A stretch of 64,000 bases of DNA, taken from Kordiimonas aestuarii. GTDB taxonomy: Bacteria; Pseudomonadota; Alphaproteobacteria; Sphingomonadales; Kordiimonadaceae. The DNA lies in contig NZ_JAOBPP010000019.1 of assembly GCF_025574465.1 (NCBI RefSeq), forward strand, positions 248,001 to 312,000, in the 5' to 3' direction. A program made the position numbers and the translations under genes. Position 1 is the first letter of the stretch; each line of letters starts with the position of its first letter. Shown here in pieces: positions 25,942 to 35,333 of the stretch. Under the pieces are notes generated by a model. The model was not told the origin of the DNA. It searched no databases and worked only from the letters and a program-made list of their open reading frames with translations.

Positions 25942-26793
25942 ATGCCCAGCCACGTTCCACATGTTCCAATTTCACGCCACACCCGCAGCAATTCTATTGC
26001 AGATGATGTCGATTTTGAGATCAAGGGCGCGGAGATGCAATTTGTCGAGGTTGAACTGGACCCAGGCGAATCCGCCGTCGCTGAAGCGGGCACCATGATG
26101 TTCAAGTCTTCCGATATTACGATGAACGCTGTTTTTGGCGACGGGGCGGGCCAACAGGCCGGTTTTATGGACAAGCTTCTCGGTGCGGGCAAGCGCCTGA
26201 TTACCGGAGAAAGCCTGTTTACCACGGTTTTCACCCACGAAGGCGCGGGCAAGGCGCGTGTGGCCTTCGCCGCACCCTATCCCGGCAATATCCTTGCTTT
26301 CAAACTGTCGGACTATGGCGGGCGCATTATCTGCCAGAAAGACAGTTTTCTGGCGGCGGCGCGGGGTGTGCAGATTGGCGTCCATTTGCAGAAAAAAATC
26401 ATGACCGGGCTGTTCGGCGGTGAAGGTTTTATCATGCAGCGTCTTGACGGCGACGGCTGGGCCTTTGTGCATGTGGGCGGTACCCTGGTTGAAAAAGAGC
26501 TGAAGCCCGGTGAAGTGCTGCATGTGGACACGGGCTGTGTGGCGGCGATGACCGCCGACGTGGACATGGATATAGAACGCGTGGGTGGTATTAAATCCAT
26601 GATATTTGGCGGCGAAGGCGTGTTTTTCGCGCGCCTTCAGGGGCCGGGCAAGGTGTGGCTGCAAAGCCTGCCGTTCAGCCGTCTTGCCGGGCGGGTGCTG
26701 GCGGCGGCACCGCAATATGGCGGCAAGGATAAAGGCGAGGGTTCCGTCCTTGGCGGCATTGGGCGTATGCTGGACGGCGACAGCAGCTTCTAG
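25942..26793 (+). CDS. TIGR00266/AIM24 family protein
   Basis: A 283-residue protein of the AIM24 (DUF124) beta-prism family: 'VELDPGESAVAEAGTMMFKSSDITM', 'GESLFTTVFTHEG', 'GGTLVEKELKPGEVLHVDTGCVAAM' and the C-terminal 'FARLQGPGKVWLQSLPFSRLA'. Bacterial members are uncharacterised; yeast AIM24 is mitochondrial. AGGGGAAG precedes the ATG. It is followed by a BNR-repeat gene eight bases on, so the two probably share a transcript. Confidence 0.88.
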   Translation: MPSHVPHVPISRHTRSNSIADDVDFEIKGAEMQFVEVELDPGESAVAEAGTMMFKSSDITMNAVFGDGAGQQAGFMDKLLGAGKRLITGESLFTTVFTHEGAGKARVAFAAPYPGNILAFKLSDYGGRIICQKDSFLAAARGVQIGVHLQKKIMTGLFGGEGFIMQRLDGDGWAFVHVGGTLVEKELKPGEVLHVDTGCVAAMTADVDMDIERVGGIKSMIFGGEGVFFARLQGPGKVWLQSLPFSRLAGRVLAAAPQYGGKDKGEGSVLGGIGRMLDGDSSF

Positions 26794-26801
26794 GGGCACT
26801 T

Positions 26802-27932
26802 ATGGGACTTCGTATTATCCGCCACCAGACCCTTTACCGGGATGAACGATTTTATTCAGCGTTCCCCAATGTGCTTGCACTGCCGTCGGGTGACGTGTTG
26901 CTGGCCTTTCGCCGGGCGCCCGACCACCGCTGGATGCTGGGCGAGGCGGCGGAGGTGGAGCGCGACAGTGTCGACCATTGGCACTTTCGCTCCCACATCG
27001 CGATGCTGCGTTTTGACGGCGGGTTGCAGGAACGCGTGGGCGCGCGCGGCCTGCCAACCTACGCCGAAGCGGGGGATCAGGACGCCAACCTGTTCCTCAC
27101 CTCCACGGGCCGACTGCTGCAATATGGTTTCCTGTGGTACCCGGTAACAAACGAAATCGCAGACAAGCTCAAGGACCAGGGCTTTGCCCCTGTCACCAAG
27201 GAGCATCTGGGCGCGGGATATATCTATTGGGCCAGTTATGTGCGCTACAGCGAGGATGAAGGGCAGAGCTGGTCGGATCATATCCTGTTGCCTGACGAAC
27301 CCACGAGCGGCCCCCGTACAATGAAATACCGTCCGCAAAGCGCGCCTGTCCGGGGGCGGATGATCGAACGCAGTGACGGCTCCCTGCTGATTGCAGGGTA
27401 TGCCGGAAATGTGAAGGGGCAGGACCTGCCGGTTATCCGCTTTTTTGAAAGCCGGGACGATGGTGTCAGTTGGTCGGTGCCCGACACCATGATCGCTATG
27501 GCTGACGTTACATTGGTGGAACCCGCGCTTGCCGCGTGGCCTGCGGGCAAGGTCACGGCGTTTCACCGCACCGGGCATAACGACGACCGGCTGGTGATTG
27601 CCGCGTCTTCCGACGAAGGCCGCAATTTTGGTCCGGCTGAAACCGTGAACGTGAAGGGCCATCCATATGATCCGCTCAACTTGCCGGACGGCAGGCTGTT
27701 GCTGGTGTATGGTTACCGCCATGACCCGATGGGTGTGCGGGCGCGTGTGGTGGCTGAGGGGCAGGACATTGCGGACACGGAAGAGTTTGTCATCCGGGAC
27801 GACAGCCTAAGTCGCGACACCGGGTATCCGTCGGCGACGATACTGCCGAGTGGTCAAATCCTGATTGCCTACTATATTGCAGATGAGCGTGGCCTTCGTG
27901 GCATTGAAGGCACCATTATTGAGATTGATTGA
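26802..27932 (+). CDS. BNR-repeat (sialidase-fold) protein, cytoplasmic
   Basis: A 376-residue protein with a six-bladed beta-propeller pattern. Asp-box repeats SEDEGQSW, SRDDGVSW and SSDEGRNF are visible. It is annotated as exo-alpha-sialidase-like by fold, but it lacks a signal peptide and I cannot assign the catalytic Arg triad, so glycoside hydrolysis is uncertain. It lies in a probable operon AIM24-BNR-thioesterase. Confidence 0.72.
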   Translation: MGLRIIRHQTLYRDERFYSAFPNVLALPSGDVLLAFRRAPDHRWMLGEAAEVERDSVDHWHFRSHIAMLRFDGGLQERVGARGLPTYAEAGDQDANLFLTSTGRLLQYGFLWYPVTNEIADKLKDQGFAPVTKEHLGAGYIYWASYVRYSEDEGQSWSDHILLPDEPTSGPRTMKYRPQSAPVRGRMIERSDGSLLIAGYAGNVKGQDLPVIRFFESRDDGVSWSVPDTMIAMADVTLVEPALAAWPAGKVTAFHRTGHNDDRLVIAASSDEGRNFGPAETVNVKGHPYDPLNLPDGRLLLVYGYRHDPMGVRARVVAEGQDIADTEEFVIRDDSLSRDTGYPSATILPSGQILIAYYIADERGLRGIEGTIIEID

Positions 27933-27950
27933 TTTTAAGGGGGATAGCGC

Positions 27951-28373
27951 GTGGCGCTTACGACCGAAGACCTGACAGCCCGTGGGTACCGGACATGGGG
28001 CGGCGAAGACCCGTTTGAGGATATGATCGCGCCGTTTTATTTCAATGAAGAAGGCGAGGACATCAAGTGCGCCTTCATTTCCGAGCGCAAACACTGCAAC
28101 GGCCACGGCATGCTGCATGGTGGCCTTCTGATGACCTTTGCCGATTTTGCCATGTTTGCCATTGCCCGGCGCAAACTTGAGGACGGCATGGCGGTCACCG
28201 CAGGCTTCAACGCGGAATTTATCTCAGCCGGCCCAAAAGACGCGTTGATTGAAGCAACAGGCGAGGTCGTGCGCGCCACCCGCTCGCTGCTGTTCGTGCG
28301 CGGGACCATATTCACCGGCGACACCACAATCCTGACCTTCAGCGGTATCTTAAAGCGTATCAAAGGGAAATAG
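27951..28373 (+). CDS. PaaI-family hotdog thioesterase
   Basis: A 140-residue hotdog-fold acyl-CoA thioesterase. The PaaI signature 'CNGHGMLHGGLLMTFADFAMFAIARR' holds the active-site region (the HGG loop), followed by 'VTAGFNAEFISAGPKDALIEATGEVVR'. The start is a GTG at 27951 with AAGGGGG upstream. It is likely the last gene of the AIM24-BNR unit. Confidence 0.88.
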   Translation: MALTTEDLTARGYRTWGGEDPFEDMIAPFYFNEEGEDIKCAFISERKHCNGHGMLHGGLLMTFADFAMFAIARRKLEDGMAVTAGFNAEFISAGPKDALIEATGEVVRATRSLLFVRGTIFTGDTTILTFSGILKRIKGK

Positions 28374-28375
28374 CC

Positions 28376-29167
28376 CTAGGGCGCAAGCCCGGCGCAAAAT
28401 TCAGCCGTATGATTATCAGCGGGATAAAGGCATTCGATCCTGATTTCGGCAAGCGTGATATCACGCGGAGTGCCGAACGTGGTGATTGTCGAGAAGAAAG
28501 CAAGCATGCCGCGCGGATGATGAAAATGCGTGGTCAGGAGAGGTAGGGGCGCCAAATCTGGCTGACGCTTGTGCCACGCATCAGGCACATCAGGGTACGC
28601 CAGTATTTCCGCCAGAAGCGCCTGTGCCTGACCGTCTGCGGGGCTTGCGGCGATATCGCTGTGCAGGTGGCGGATAAGGTCACCTGCCACGTCTTCCCAG
28701 TTCGCGATGTGGGGTCTCATGTCCTCAGGGTCGAAGACCTGCCGCAGGATATTGCCGTGCTTCGCGCCGCCTCCACGCAGCGCTGCAAACAAGCGTCCGG
28801 CCGCTTCATTAACCATCAGCGCATCCCAGTAGCGGTTGATGACAAAGGCGGGATAGGGCTCCTGCTGTTTCAAAATACATTCAATCGCCGTTCGTACCGG
28901 GGCAATTTCGGCGTCGCTGAGATCAATCCGGCTGTAGCCGGGTGCATAGCCCGCGGCCACCAAGAGGGTGTTCCTTTCCCTCAGTGGGATATCCAGCGCA
29001 TCCGACAGCCGGGAGAGCAGGGTGCGACCCGGTTGGGCTTTCCCGGTTTCCACACAGCTCAAATGGCGGGTCGAAACATTGGCATCGAAGGCCAGTTCCA
29101 TCTGGCTCAGTCGTCGTGCCATGCGCCAGTCTTTCAACAGCTTTCCGGCTTCGGTGTAGGGGGTCAT
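28376..29167 (-). CDS. MmyB-like XRE-family transcriptional regulator
   Basis: A 263-residue DNA-binding protein with an N-terminal HTH ('KDWRMARRLSQMELAFDANVSTRHLSCVETGKAQPGR') and a C-terminal PAS-like MmyB ligand-binding domain ('YPAFVINRYWDALMVNEAAGRLF'). Regulators of this type commonly control an adjacent enzyme gene and bind a small lipid-like ligand. It is divergent from the hydrolase at 29337, with a 17-bp palindrome in the gap, so it probably controls that gene and itself. Confidence 0.9.
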   Translation of the reverse strand: MTPYTEAGKLLKDWRMARRLSQMELAFDANVSTRHLSCVETGKAQPGRTLLSRLSDALDIPLRERNTLLVAAGYAPGYSRIDLSDAEIAPVRTAIECILKQQEPYPAFVINRYWDALMVNEAAGRLFAALRGGGAKHGNILRQVFDPEDMRPHIANWEDVAGDLIRHLHSDIAASPADGQAQALLAEILAYPDVPDAWHKRQPDLAPLPLLTTHFHHPRGMLAFFSTITTFGTPRDITLAEIRIECLYPADNHTAEFCAGLAP

Positions 29168-29245
29168 GACGGGTCGTCCTTTTCTGGTTCGGTTTTCAAA
29201 CCGCGAACATTGGCAATGATACTACGGGCAAAACAGCAAAAGACC

Positions 29246-29262
29246 ATGACCTCCGAGGTCAT
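29246..29262. promoter_or_regulatory. Palindromic operator candidate between the XRE regulator and the hydrolase
   Basis: ATGACCTC, one base C, then GAGGTCAT form a perfect 8+1+8 palindrome, 79 bases upstream of the regulator start and 75 bases upstream of the hydrolase start. It is the only strong dyad in the 169-base divergent gap. Confidence 0.65.
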
Positions 29263-29336
29263 TGATTGGCTGACACGGGTGGCGCATTTTCCGCTCAAGG
29301 CTGGATGGCTGGCCAAATGCACAAGGAGATCACGAC

Positions 29337-30305
29337 ATGAAGCGCAGGCAATTTATAGCATTAAGTGGCAGCACGCTGGGGGTGATGGCGGTGGCGGGGA
29401 TGTTTACCCCCGGCGTTGCCACACAGGCCGGCGAAACCACAGCGGCAGCGTGGGCGCGCAAGCGCAAATATTTGCCACTTGACGTGGGGCAGGTTGCCTA
29501 TATCGACGAGGGTGGTGGGCCGGTCGCCTTGTTTCTGCACGGGTTCCCACTTAGCAGCTATCAATGGCGCGGTGCCATCGCAAGGCTCAGCGGGCGTCGC
29601 CGCTGTCTGGCACCGGATTCCCTTGGTCTTGGCTTCACGGAAGTTGCAGAAGGGCAGGGTGTAGCCCCGGCCGATCAGGTGCAAATGCTGGCTGCCTTTC
29701 TGGACCGGCTGGGGGTGGAGAGCGTTGACCTTGTCGCGAACGATAGCGGGGGTGCTGTTGCACAGCTTTTCATGGTGAAATATCCGACCCGCGTGCGGAC
29801 AGTATTACTGACGAATTGCGATGTGGAACCCGACAGCCCGCCGCCTGCGCTGGAGCCGGTGATAGAACTGGCGCGCAAGGGCACTTTCCCGGATGAATGG
29901 TTGGTGCCCTGGTATGAAAACCTGGAACTTGCGCGCTCTCCAGAAGGGCTTGCCGGGCTTTGTTACAGCAAACCGGGCCACCCCAGCAATGACGCGCTGG
30001 AGTTATATCTGGGGCCACTTGTCAGCTCAGCCCGCCGCAAGGCGCTGACAAACGCCTATACATTGGGTCTTACGCCAAATCCGCTCGCCGGTATCGAGCA
30101 GCATTTGCGCCGGCTGGATATGCCGGTCCGCATCGTTTGGGGCTCCGCCGATACCATTTTCTCCAGCGATAGCCCGGGGTATCTGCATGACATCCTGCGC
30201 AACTCAAAAGGTGTACGCGACGTGCCGGGGGCGAAACTGTTTTTCCCGGAGGAATATCCCGAAATAATCGCGGAAGAAGCCTTGATGCTGTGGCAAACCA
30301 CTTAG
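29337..30305 (+). CDS. Tat-exported alpha/beta hydrolase (haloalkane dehalogenase-like)
   Basis: A 322-residue enzyme with a twin-arginine signal (KRRQFIAL, then a hydrophobic run to about residue 30). The hydrolase core shows the oxyanion loop 'LFLHGFPLSSYQW' and an Asp at the nucleophile elbow, 'VANDSGGAVAQLF'. That Asp suggests the dehalogenase/epoxide-hydrolase branch, but the halide-binding Trp after it is Ser. The second acid may be in 'GSADTIF'. At the place of the catalytic His the sequence reads 'KLFFPEEYPE', without His, so activity is uncertain. The gene is divergent from an MmyB-like regulator. Confidence 0.78.
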   Translation: MKRRQFIALSGSTLGVMAVAGMFTPGVATQAGETTAAAWARKRKYLPLDVGQVAYIDEGGGPVALFLHGFPLSSYQWRGAIARLSGRRRCLAPDSLGLGFTEVAEGQGVAPADQVQMLAAFLDRLGVESVDLVANDSGGAVAQLFMVKYPTRVRTVLLTNCDVEPDSPPPALEPVIELARKGTFPDEWLVPWYENLELARSPEGLAGLCYSKPGHPSNDALELYLGPLVSSARRKALTNAYTLGLTPNPLAGIEQHLRRLDMPVRIVWGSADTIFSSDSPGYLHDILRNSKGVRDVPGAKLFFPEEYPEIIAEEALMLWQTT

Positions 30306-30376
30306 TCGGAGGGCGCGGGGGTGGGCATGCCGGGGTATGTCCGGGGCGGCCTGTATGCCTACACTTCAATTCGCTG

Positions 30377-31690
30377 TCAGCTTTCTGCGATGCGGACCAT
30401 TTCGCCGACATCGACGAGCTTTTTACGCGGGGCGCCGTCCCGCGCGCTGGATGTCTCCATTGCCTCGATCTTCTTCCAGCTCTGGAAGGTGACAATATGC
30501 AAGTCGCGTTCACGTACGATGCGGTCAAGGCCGTCACGGCCCTCCTTGCCGGATGGGCTGACTTCCGAGAGGATTTTATTGGCGACTTCGACCCCGTCGG
30601 GCTTGTTGGTGCCTATGGTGCCGGTGGGGCCGCGCCTTGCCCAGCCGACACAGTACAGGCCGTCCGAGATTAGGCCGTCCTCATTCTCGAAGTGGCCATA
30701 GCGTTCGCTATAAGGCACATCCCTGATCGGGCTGGTGCGGTAGCCGATGCAGGGCACCACAAGGCCGGCGGGCAAGACTTCAGTCACCCCCGTGCCAATG
30801 CATGTACCGTCCTCGACGCGGGTTTCTTCAAGCCGGATACCACAGACACATTTTTCGCCCATGATCGCCATGGGGCGGCGGTAGAATTGCACATGCAGGC
30901 GAACGGGCTTCGAATCCGGCTTGTTGGCTGCCATGATCCGCAAGGCGGCCATGTTTTTCTTGGGCGCGCCTGAAAGCTTTTCATCAGTGCTCGCGTCCGG
31001 TAGCTGCGCCGGGTCCACCAGTGCCACACAATTTTCAAGCTGGTTCAACTCCCCCAACTCCTTGGGGGTGAAGCTGGCCTCCAGCGGGCCGCGGCGACCC
31101 AGAATGTGAATATCGCGGATCGGCGAGCCATGGATGTTGTTTGCCGCGTGGTCGGCGAGGTCGGAGCTCGCCATTTCTGACGCGGTTTTGGCCAGTACGC
31201 GGGCAACATCAATCGCCACATTGCCGTTGCCGATGACAGCGACGGAGGCGACGCGCAAATCAGGGTTCAGGTCCTTGAAGTCGGGATGGGCGTTATACCA
31301 GCCAACAAAGGCGGCGGAGCCGATAACACCCGCAAGGTCTTCGCCCTCAATGCCAAGCGGCCGGTCCTTGCCCGCGCCCGTGGCCAGCACGACCGCGTCA
31401 TAGAGGTCCTTCAGTTCCGCCAGCGTGATATCGCGGCCCAGCGCGAGGTTGCCAACAAAGCGCACGTTTTCGCGCGTATTGGTTGCTTCATAGCGACGGG
31501 AGACATTTTTGATCGACTGGTGGTCAGGGGCCACGCCCGCGCGGATGAGCCCAAAGGGTGTTGGCAGACGGTCGATAATATCAACATGTACCGCGTGCTC
31601 GCCAGTTGTGAGCGCTTCGGCGGCATAGTAGCCCGCAGGCCCTGCGCCGATGATCGCTACATTGAGTAAGCCCGCGCCGTTGGATGCCAT
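30377..31690 (-). CDS. Ferredoxin/adrenodoxin-NADP+ reductase-like flavoprotein
   Basis: A 437-residue FAD/NADP enzyme of the FprA/adrenodoxin reductase type, moving electrons between NADPH and a ferredoxin. It has the FAD motif 'AIIGAGPAGYYAAEAL', the second dinucleotide site 'VIGNGNVAIDVARVL', 'RRGPLEASFTPKEL' and the C-terminal 'CVGWARRGPTGTIGTNKPDG'. GGAGGG precedes the ATG. No ferredoxin or P450 gene is adjacent, so its partner is unknown. Confidence 0.92.
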   Translation of the reverse strand: MASNGAGLLNVAIIGAGPAGYYAAEALTTGEHAVHVDIIDRLPTPFGLIRAGVAPDHQSIKNVSRRYEATNTRENVRFVGNLALGRDITLAELKDLYDAVVLATGAGKDRPLGIEGEDLAGVIGSAAFVGWYNAHPDFKDLNPDLRVASVAVIGNGNVAIDVARVLAKTASEMASSDLADHAANNIHGSPIRDIHILGRRGPLEASFTPKELGELNQLENCVALVDPAQLPDASTDEKLSGAPKKNMAALRIMAANKPDSKPVRLHVQFYRRPMAIMGEKCVCGIRLEETRVEDGTCIGTGVTEVLPAGLVVPCIGYRTSPIRDVPYSERYGHFENEDGLISDGLYCVGWARRGPTGTIGTNKPDGVEVANKILSEVSPSGKEGRDGLDRIVRERDLHIVTFQSWKKIEAMETSSARDGAPRKKLVDVGEMVRIAES

Positions 31691-31870
31691 GCGTCCCTCC
31701 CATGTTGCTGAGGGCCAAGCATGCCACGGAAGTGACGCCGGGCCAAGTGTATGATCGCGTGCGTAAAAACTATGGCTCTTTCACGGGTATCTGCTAAACT
31801 AAGCGCCCCGCCGCCACTTTCGAGTACAGCATACGTTGCGCGATATGCGTGCTTAACGACAGGATCTGTC

Positions 31871-33646
31871 ATGATGAAATCTATTGTTACACCTGTGGTG
31901 TTTCTGGCCGCTGTGGTTGGTGTGCATACCCTTGTGCCTGCGCCGGAAAAAGCCCTTGATCAAGTCTCATATGCCTTTAATCCCGGTGAAATTCGCCGCA
32001 ATCTCTGTGGCCCGGTCGGCACCAACCGTGGCTCGTTGTTCCGCCCGGATATCGCCCACCTGATATCCCGCGCCGCCCATGCGGATGAGACGATGCCTGC
32101 AGATGATGTACCGCTTCTCAGTGGCCTTGACGCGCGCGATTTCCCGATTTCGAGCGAGGTTGCGCTGGCCCGTGCCTATTTCCGGCAGGGTTTTGCCCTT
32201 CTGTATGGGTTTAACCATTGGGAGGCGATCCGTGCCTTTAAAAAGGCGCAGGAAGCGGACCCTGATTGCGCCATCTGCCATTGGGGCGAAGCTTTGGCCT
32301 ATGGGCCCAATATCAATGCCCCCATGGACGCAGCCGCAAATAAAAGTGCGGTTGCCGCACTTGAGAAAGCCAAGGCGCTGGCCGCAAACGGCAACGCGCG
32401 CGAACAGGACCTGATCGCCGCACTGGCTACGCGCTACAAGGCGGATGCAGGCGCTGACCGGGGCGACCTCGACCGGAAATTTGCCGATGCCATGGCTGCG
32501 CTGCACGCCAAATATCCAAAGGATCAGGATATCGCGACGATGTATGCGGAAGCGCTGATGGACACCAGCCCCTGGGACTATTGGGAGCGGGACTTCACCA
32601 CGCCAAAACCCCATATCAGGAGGGCGATCGACACGATGGAAGCCGTGCTGGCGGAAAACCCCGATCACTACGGCTCTATCCACCTGTATATCCACCTTTA
32701 TGAGGCAAGCAGTTTGGCGACAAAGGCGGAGCCTTATGCTGACAAGCTCGCGGGGCTTGCGCCGGGAGCCGGGCATCTGGTGCATATGCCCGGGCATATC
32801 TATTTCCGCATTGGTCGCTACCTGGACAGCCTTGAGACAAACGTAAAGGCCGTTGAGGTGGATGAAGCTTATCTGAAAGAAGTTTCTGGCTCGAACCTCT
32901 ACCGCTTTGGCTATTATCCGCACAATGTGCACTTTGTGCTGGTTTCCGCCCAGATGGCCGGTGACGCAGACGTGGCGCTTGAATATGCTGATAAGCTGGA
33001 TGCCCTTATCCCCGTACAGGTGGTGAAAGAGGCTGAATGGATTGCCCCCATCAAGGCGGCACCCTATTTTGTCTATGCCCAGTTTGGTGCGTTGGACAAA
33101 GTGCTCGATGTGGCTGACCCGGGCGATGACGTCCCTTATCTGAAAGCCATGTGGCGCTATGCCCGGGGGATGGCCTTTGCGGAACTGGGCGACGCCCGCG
33201 CGCTGGAGGAAAAAACCGCGATAGATGGCATGGCTGACCTTGAGGCCATCAAAGCGTCCGGCATTCCGGCTGCGACGATCCTGAAGCTGGCGTCACACAC
33301 CATTGAAGGCAAGTACCAGCAGGCGCTTGGCAACTATGATGCGGCCATCGATGCTTTTCAGACCGCCGTCGACGCCCAGGACAGCATGCCCTATATGGAG
33401 CCGCCCTTCTGGTATTATGCCACTGAACAGAGCTTGGGCGCGGCGCTTTATGCGGCCGGACGGTATGAAGAGGCGGAAGATGCCTTCAAGGCCAGCCTTG
33501 TACGGCACCCCAACAGCGCCTGGTCGTTATACGGCCTGATGGAAAGCCAGCAGAAGCTGGGACGCTCGGGCGAGGCCGCGATGACCGAGACGCTGCTTGA
33601 ACGCGCTAGCCGGATCGGCAAGGACGTTCCGTTTATAAAGCTTTAG
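31871..33646 (+). CDS. Exported TPR protein with a CxxCH motif
   Basis: A 591-residue protein with a signal peptide (about residues 1-24) and many TPR-like helices. Family features are 'GFNHWEAIRAFKKAQEADPDCAICHWGEALAYGPNINAPM', 'HYGSIHLYIHLYEAS' and 'HLVHMPGHIYFRIGRY'. Cys133-Ala-Ile-Cys136-His137 fits a c-type heme site, though it lies at a TPR turn and could be chance or a family constant. The ATG at 31871 has AGGA upstream; the longer frame to 31751 is rejected. Function unknown. Confidence 0.78.
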   Translation: MMKSIVTPVVFLAAVVGVHTLVPAPEKALDQVSYAFNPGEIRRNLCGPVGTNRGSLFRPDIAHLISRAAHADETMPADDVPLLSGLDARDFPISSEVALARAYFRQGFALLYGFNHWEAIRAFKKAQEADPDCAICHWGEALAYGPNINAPMDAAANKSAVAALEKAKALAANGNAREQDLIAALATRYKADAGADRGDLDRKFADAMAALHAKYPKDQDIATMYAEALMDTSPWDYWERDFTTPKPHIRRAIDTMEAVLAENPDHYGSIHLYIHLYEASSLATKAEPYADKLAGLAPGAGHLVHMPGHIYFRIGRYLDSLETNVKAVEVDEAYLKEVSGSNLYRFGYYPHNVHFVLVSAQMAGDADVALEYADKLDALIPVQVVKEAEWIAPIKAAPYFVYAQFGALDKVLDVADPGDDVPYLKAMWRYARGMAFAELGDARALEEKTAIDGMADLEAIKASGIPAATILKLASHTIEGKYQQALGNYDAAIDAFQTAVDAQDSMPYMEPPFWYYATEQSLGAALYAAGRYEEAEDAFKASLVRHPNSAWSLYGLMESQQKLGRSGEAAMTETLLERASRIGKDVPFIKL

Positions 33647-33667
33647 GCGGAGGTAAACACTGAAAGG

Positions 33668-33696
33668 AAAAGGGCCTCATGCGAGGCCCTTTTTTT
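33668..33696. terminator. Bidirectional terminator
   Basis: AGGGCCTC (33671-33678) and GAGGCCCT (33683-33690) form an 8-bp stem with a 4-base loop, flanked by AAA and a T run. It serves the TPR gene on the plus strand and the convergent gene at 33712 on the minus strand. Confidence 0.88.
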
Positions 33697-33711
33697 GATT
33701 GTTCGGTGTTG

Positions 33712-35274
33712 TCATTCTACCCGGAAGGACACTTCCAGAAGTTCAGGCCAGTTCTCTGCGGTCAGGCCCCGCAGGATTTCCTCATCGGGCGTTTTTTTTG
33801 TTTTAACCTTGAGGTAAAGCGGCTGTGACGGCGTGGCAAGAAAGCCGTTTACGGCAGGCATGAGGCTCTCGGGCGTTGTGTCACCCAGTTCCTCCTTGGC
33901 CGTGTTCTTGACACCGGCGATAAAGGCCGCTTGCAGGGTCTCAGGCGGTACGCCGGTCATGGCCGAATATACGTCGAGCACACGGGCGGTGCCGCCCATG
34001 TCTGCCAGCGCGAGATCAAGGTCAAAGCCGGAATAATAGCCCGTGTAGGCGTCGATCATTCTCTCAACCATCTGGTCGTTGATTTCCTCGGGCGTCAGTT
34101 GCTCATCAGGGTTCGCCTGCATCTGGCTCATGAAGTCGAACTGAGCCTGCTGAACAGCCAGAAGCTTCTCGGCCATTTTCTCAACATCCACCCCTGAAAG
34201 CTCCATCTTGCTGTCGATGCCGAACATATCACTGACCACCATCTTGCTTCGGCCCTGCAGGCTTTTGCTGGTGTCATCGTAGCGGATGCGGCTGGTGCCA
34301 TTTAGCCGGAAGGTGTCAAGGCCCGCGATGGCGAGCAGTTGCGCGGCCTGCGGCGATGCCTTGCCAAGGTTGCTGACGACAAACTCTTCAATCTTGCTGT
34401 TGGCGCCGGTGACAATGCCCGCGTGGCGGCTGATATTTGTAACCGATGCGTTATCGAGGTTTATGGTGATGCCGTTGGGAAGCTCGGCGGCGAGGCCGGA
34501 GAGTTCAAAGCCTTCAAAGCCGAAATAATTCAGCGATTCCTTGGCCATCTCATGGGCCATCTGCTGCGACAGGGCAGGGTCGGCCACACCGAACAATGCC
34601 TGTGCCTGCGTCGTTTCAACAAATCGCAGAAGCGCGCCGACATTACCGCCTCTGATCTGAAATGTGTCCAGTTTACCTTGTGCCGGTGCGCCGTCCGGCA
34701 AGGTGGAGGTGATGTTGACATCCTTGATCAGGAATTCGTCCAGCCAGTTGCCGCCGTCTGAAATATCCAATTGAAAGGCCCCGAGGGAAAACGCGCTTTC
34801 CGGCGTTATTGACAGGACTTCAGCATCGAGGATTTCAACCTTGTGCAGGCTGCCGCTCCATGCCGGGAAGCTGGTCGCCATGCTCAGGTCCTCAAGGCTT
34901 TCCCCCGCCACATGCAGATAACCGACCCTTACAGTCGCGGTCGTGTTTGTCGCCTTGGTATTGTTCAGTCGCACCGACTTTAGCCTGGGGGTTCCCGCGC
35001 TGAAGCCAAAACCGACATCAAGCCTTGCTGTCCCGACGCTGACGGTGTTTTCCGGCGTCGCACGATTTTGGGCATGGATGCCGGTTATGGTCGCGGTGCG
35101 GGACAGCAGGCTGGTGTCGAGGTCGGTGTAGCTGATTGTGAAGCCATTTGCCTCATTCTCGTTATAGGCTACGACCATGCGCTCAACGCTGGTTTCAAGG
35201 CTATGCGCGGCGTAAAAATATCCGCCTGCTGCAATGGCGCCCACCAAGATACCACCAACTAATAGTTTGTTCAT
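33712..35274 (-). CDS. Membrane-anchored hypothetical protein (DUF945/YdgA-like layout)
   Basis: A 520-residue protein with one N-terminal membrane helix (about residues 4-22) and a large periplasmic part rich in beta strands with asparagine/threonine/serine. The layout resembles E. coli YdgA-type proteins (DUF945): an N-terminal anchor, then 'YNENEANGFTISYTDLDTSLLSRTATITGI'. A helical stretch 'MQANPDEQLTPEEINDQMVERM' breaks it near residue 390. The family call is tentative. Confidence 0.6.
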   Translation of the reverse strand: MNKLLVGGILVGAIAAGGYFYAAHSLETSVERMVVAYNENEANGFTISYTDLDTSLLSRTATITGIHAQNRATPENTVSVGTARLDVGFGFSAGTPRLKSVRLNNTKATNTTATVRVGYLHVAGESLEDLSMATSFPAWSGSLHKVEILDAEVLSITPESAFSLGAFQLDISDGGNWLDEFLIKDVNITSTLPDGAPAQGKLDTFQIRGGNVGALLRFVETTQAQALFGVADPALSQQMAHEMAKESLNYFGFEGFELSGLAAELPNGITINLDNASVTNISRHAGIVTGANSKIEEFVVSNLGKASPQAAQLLAIAGLDTFRLNGTSRIRYDDTSKSLQGRSKMVVSDMFGIDSKMELSGVDVEKMAEKLLAVQQAQFDFMSQMQANPDEQLTPEEINDQMVERMIDAYTGYYSGFDLDLALADMGGTARVLDVYSAMTGVPPETLQAAFIAGVKNTAKEELGDTTPESLMPAVNGFLATPSQPLYLKVKTKKTPDEEILRGLTAENWPELLEVSFRVE

Positions 35275-35333
35275 TCAAAGCCCCCAAAAAAAGAAAATAA
35301 TGATATGAATATATATGCGGGCGGCAGCTTATT

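Noticed and set aside
26802..27932. Secreted virulence sialidase
   Set aside because: There is no signal peptide and the catalytic Arg triad cannot be assigned; only the BNR propeller fold is supported.
31967..32932. 321-codon minus-strand frame opposite the TPR gene
   Set aside because: The TPR protein has a signal peptide and conserved repeats; the antisense product looks like a shadow.
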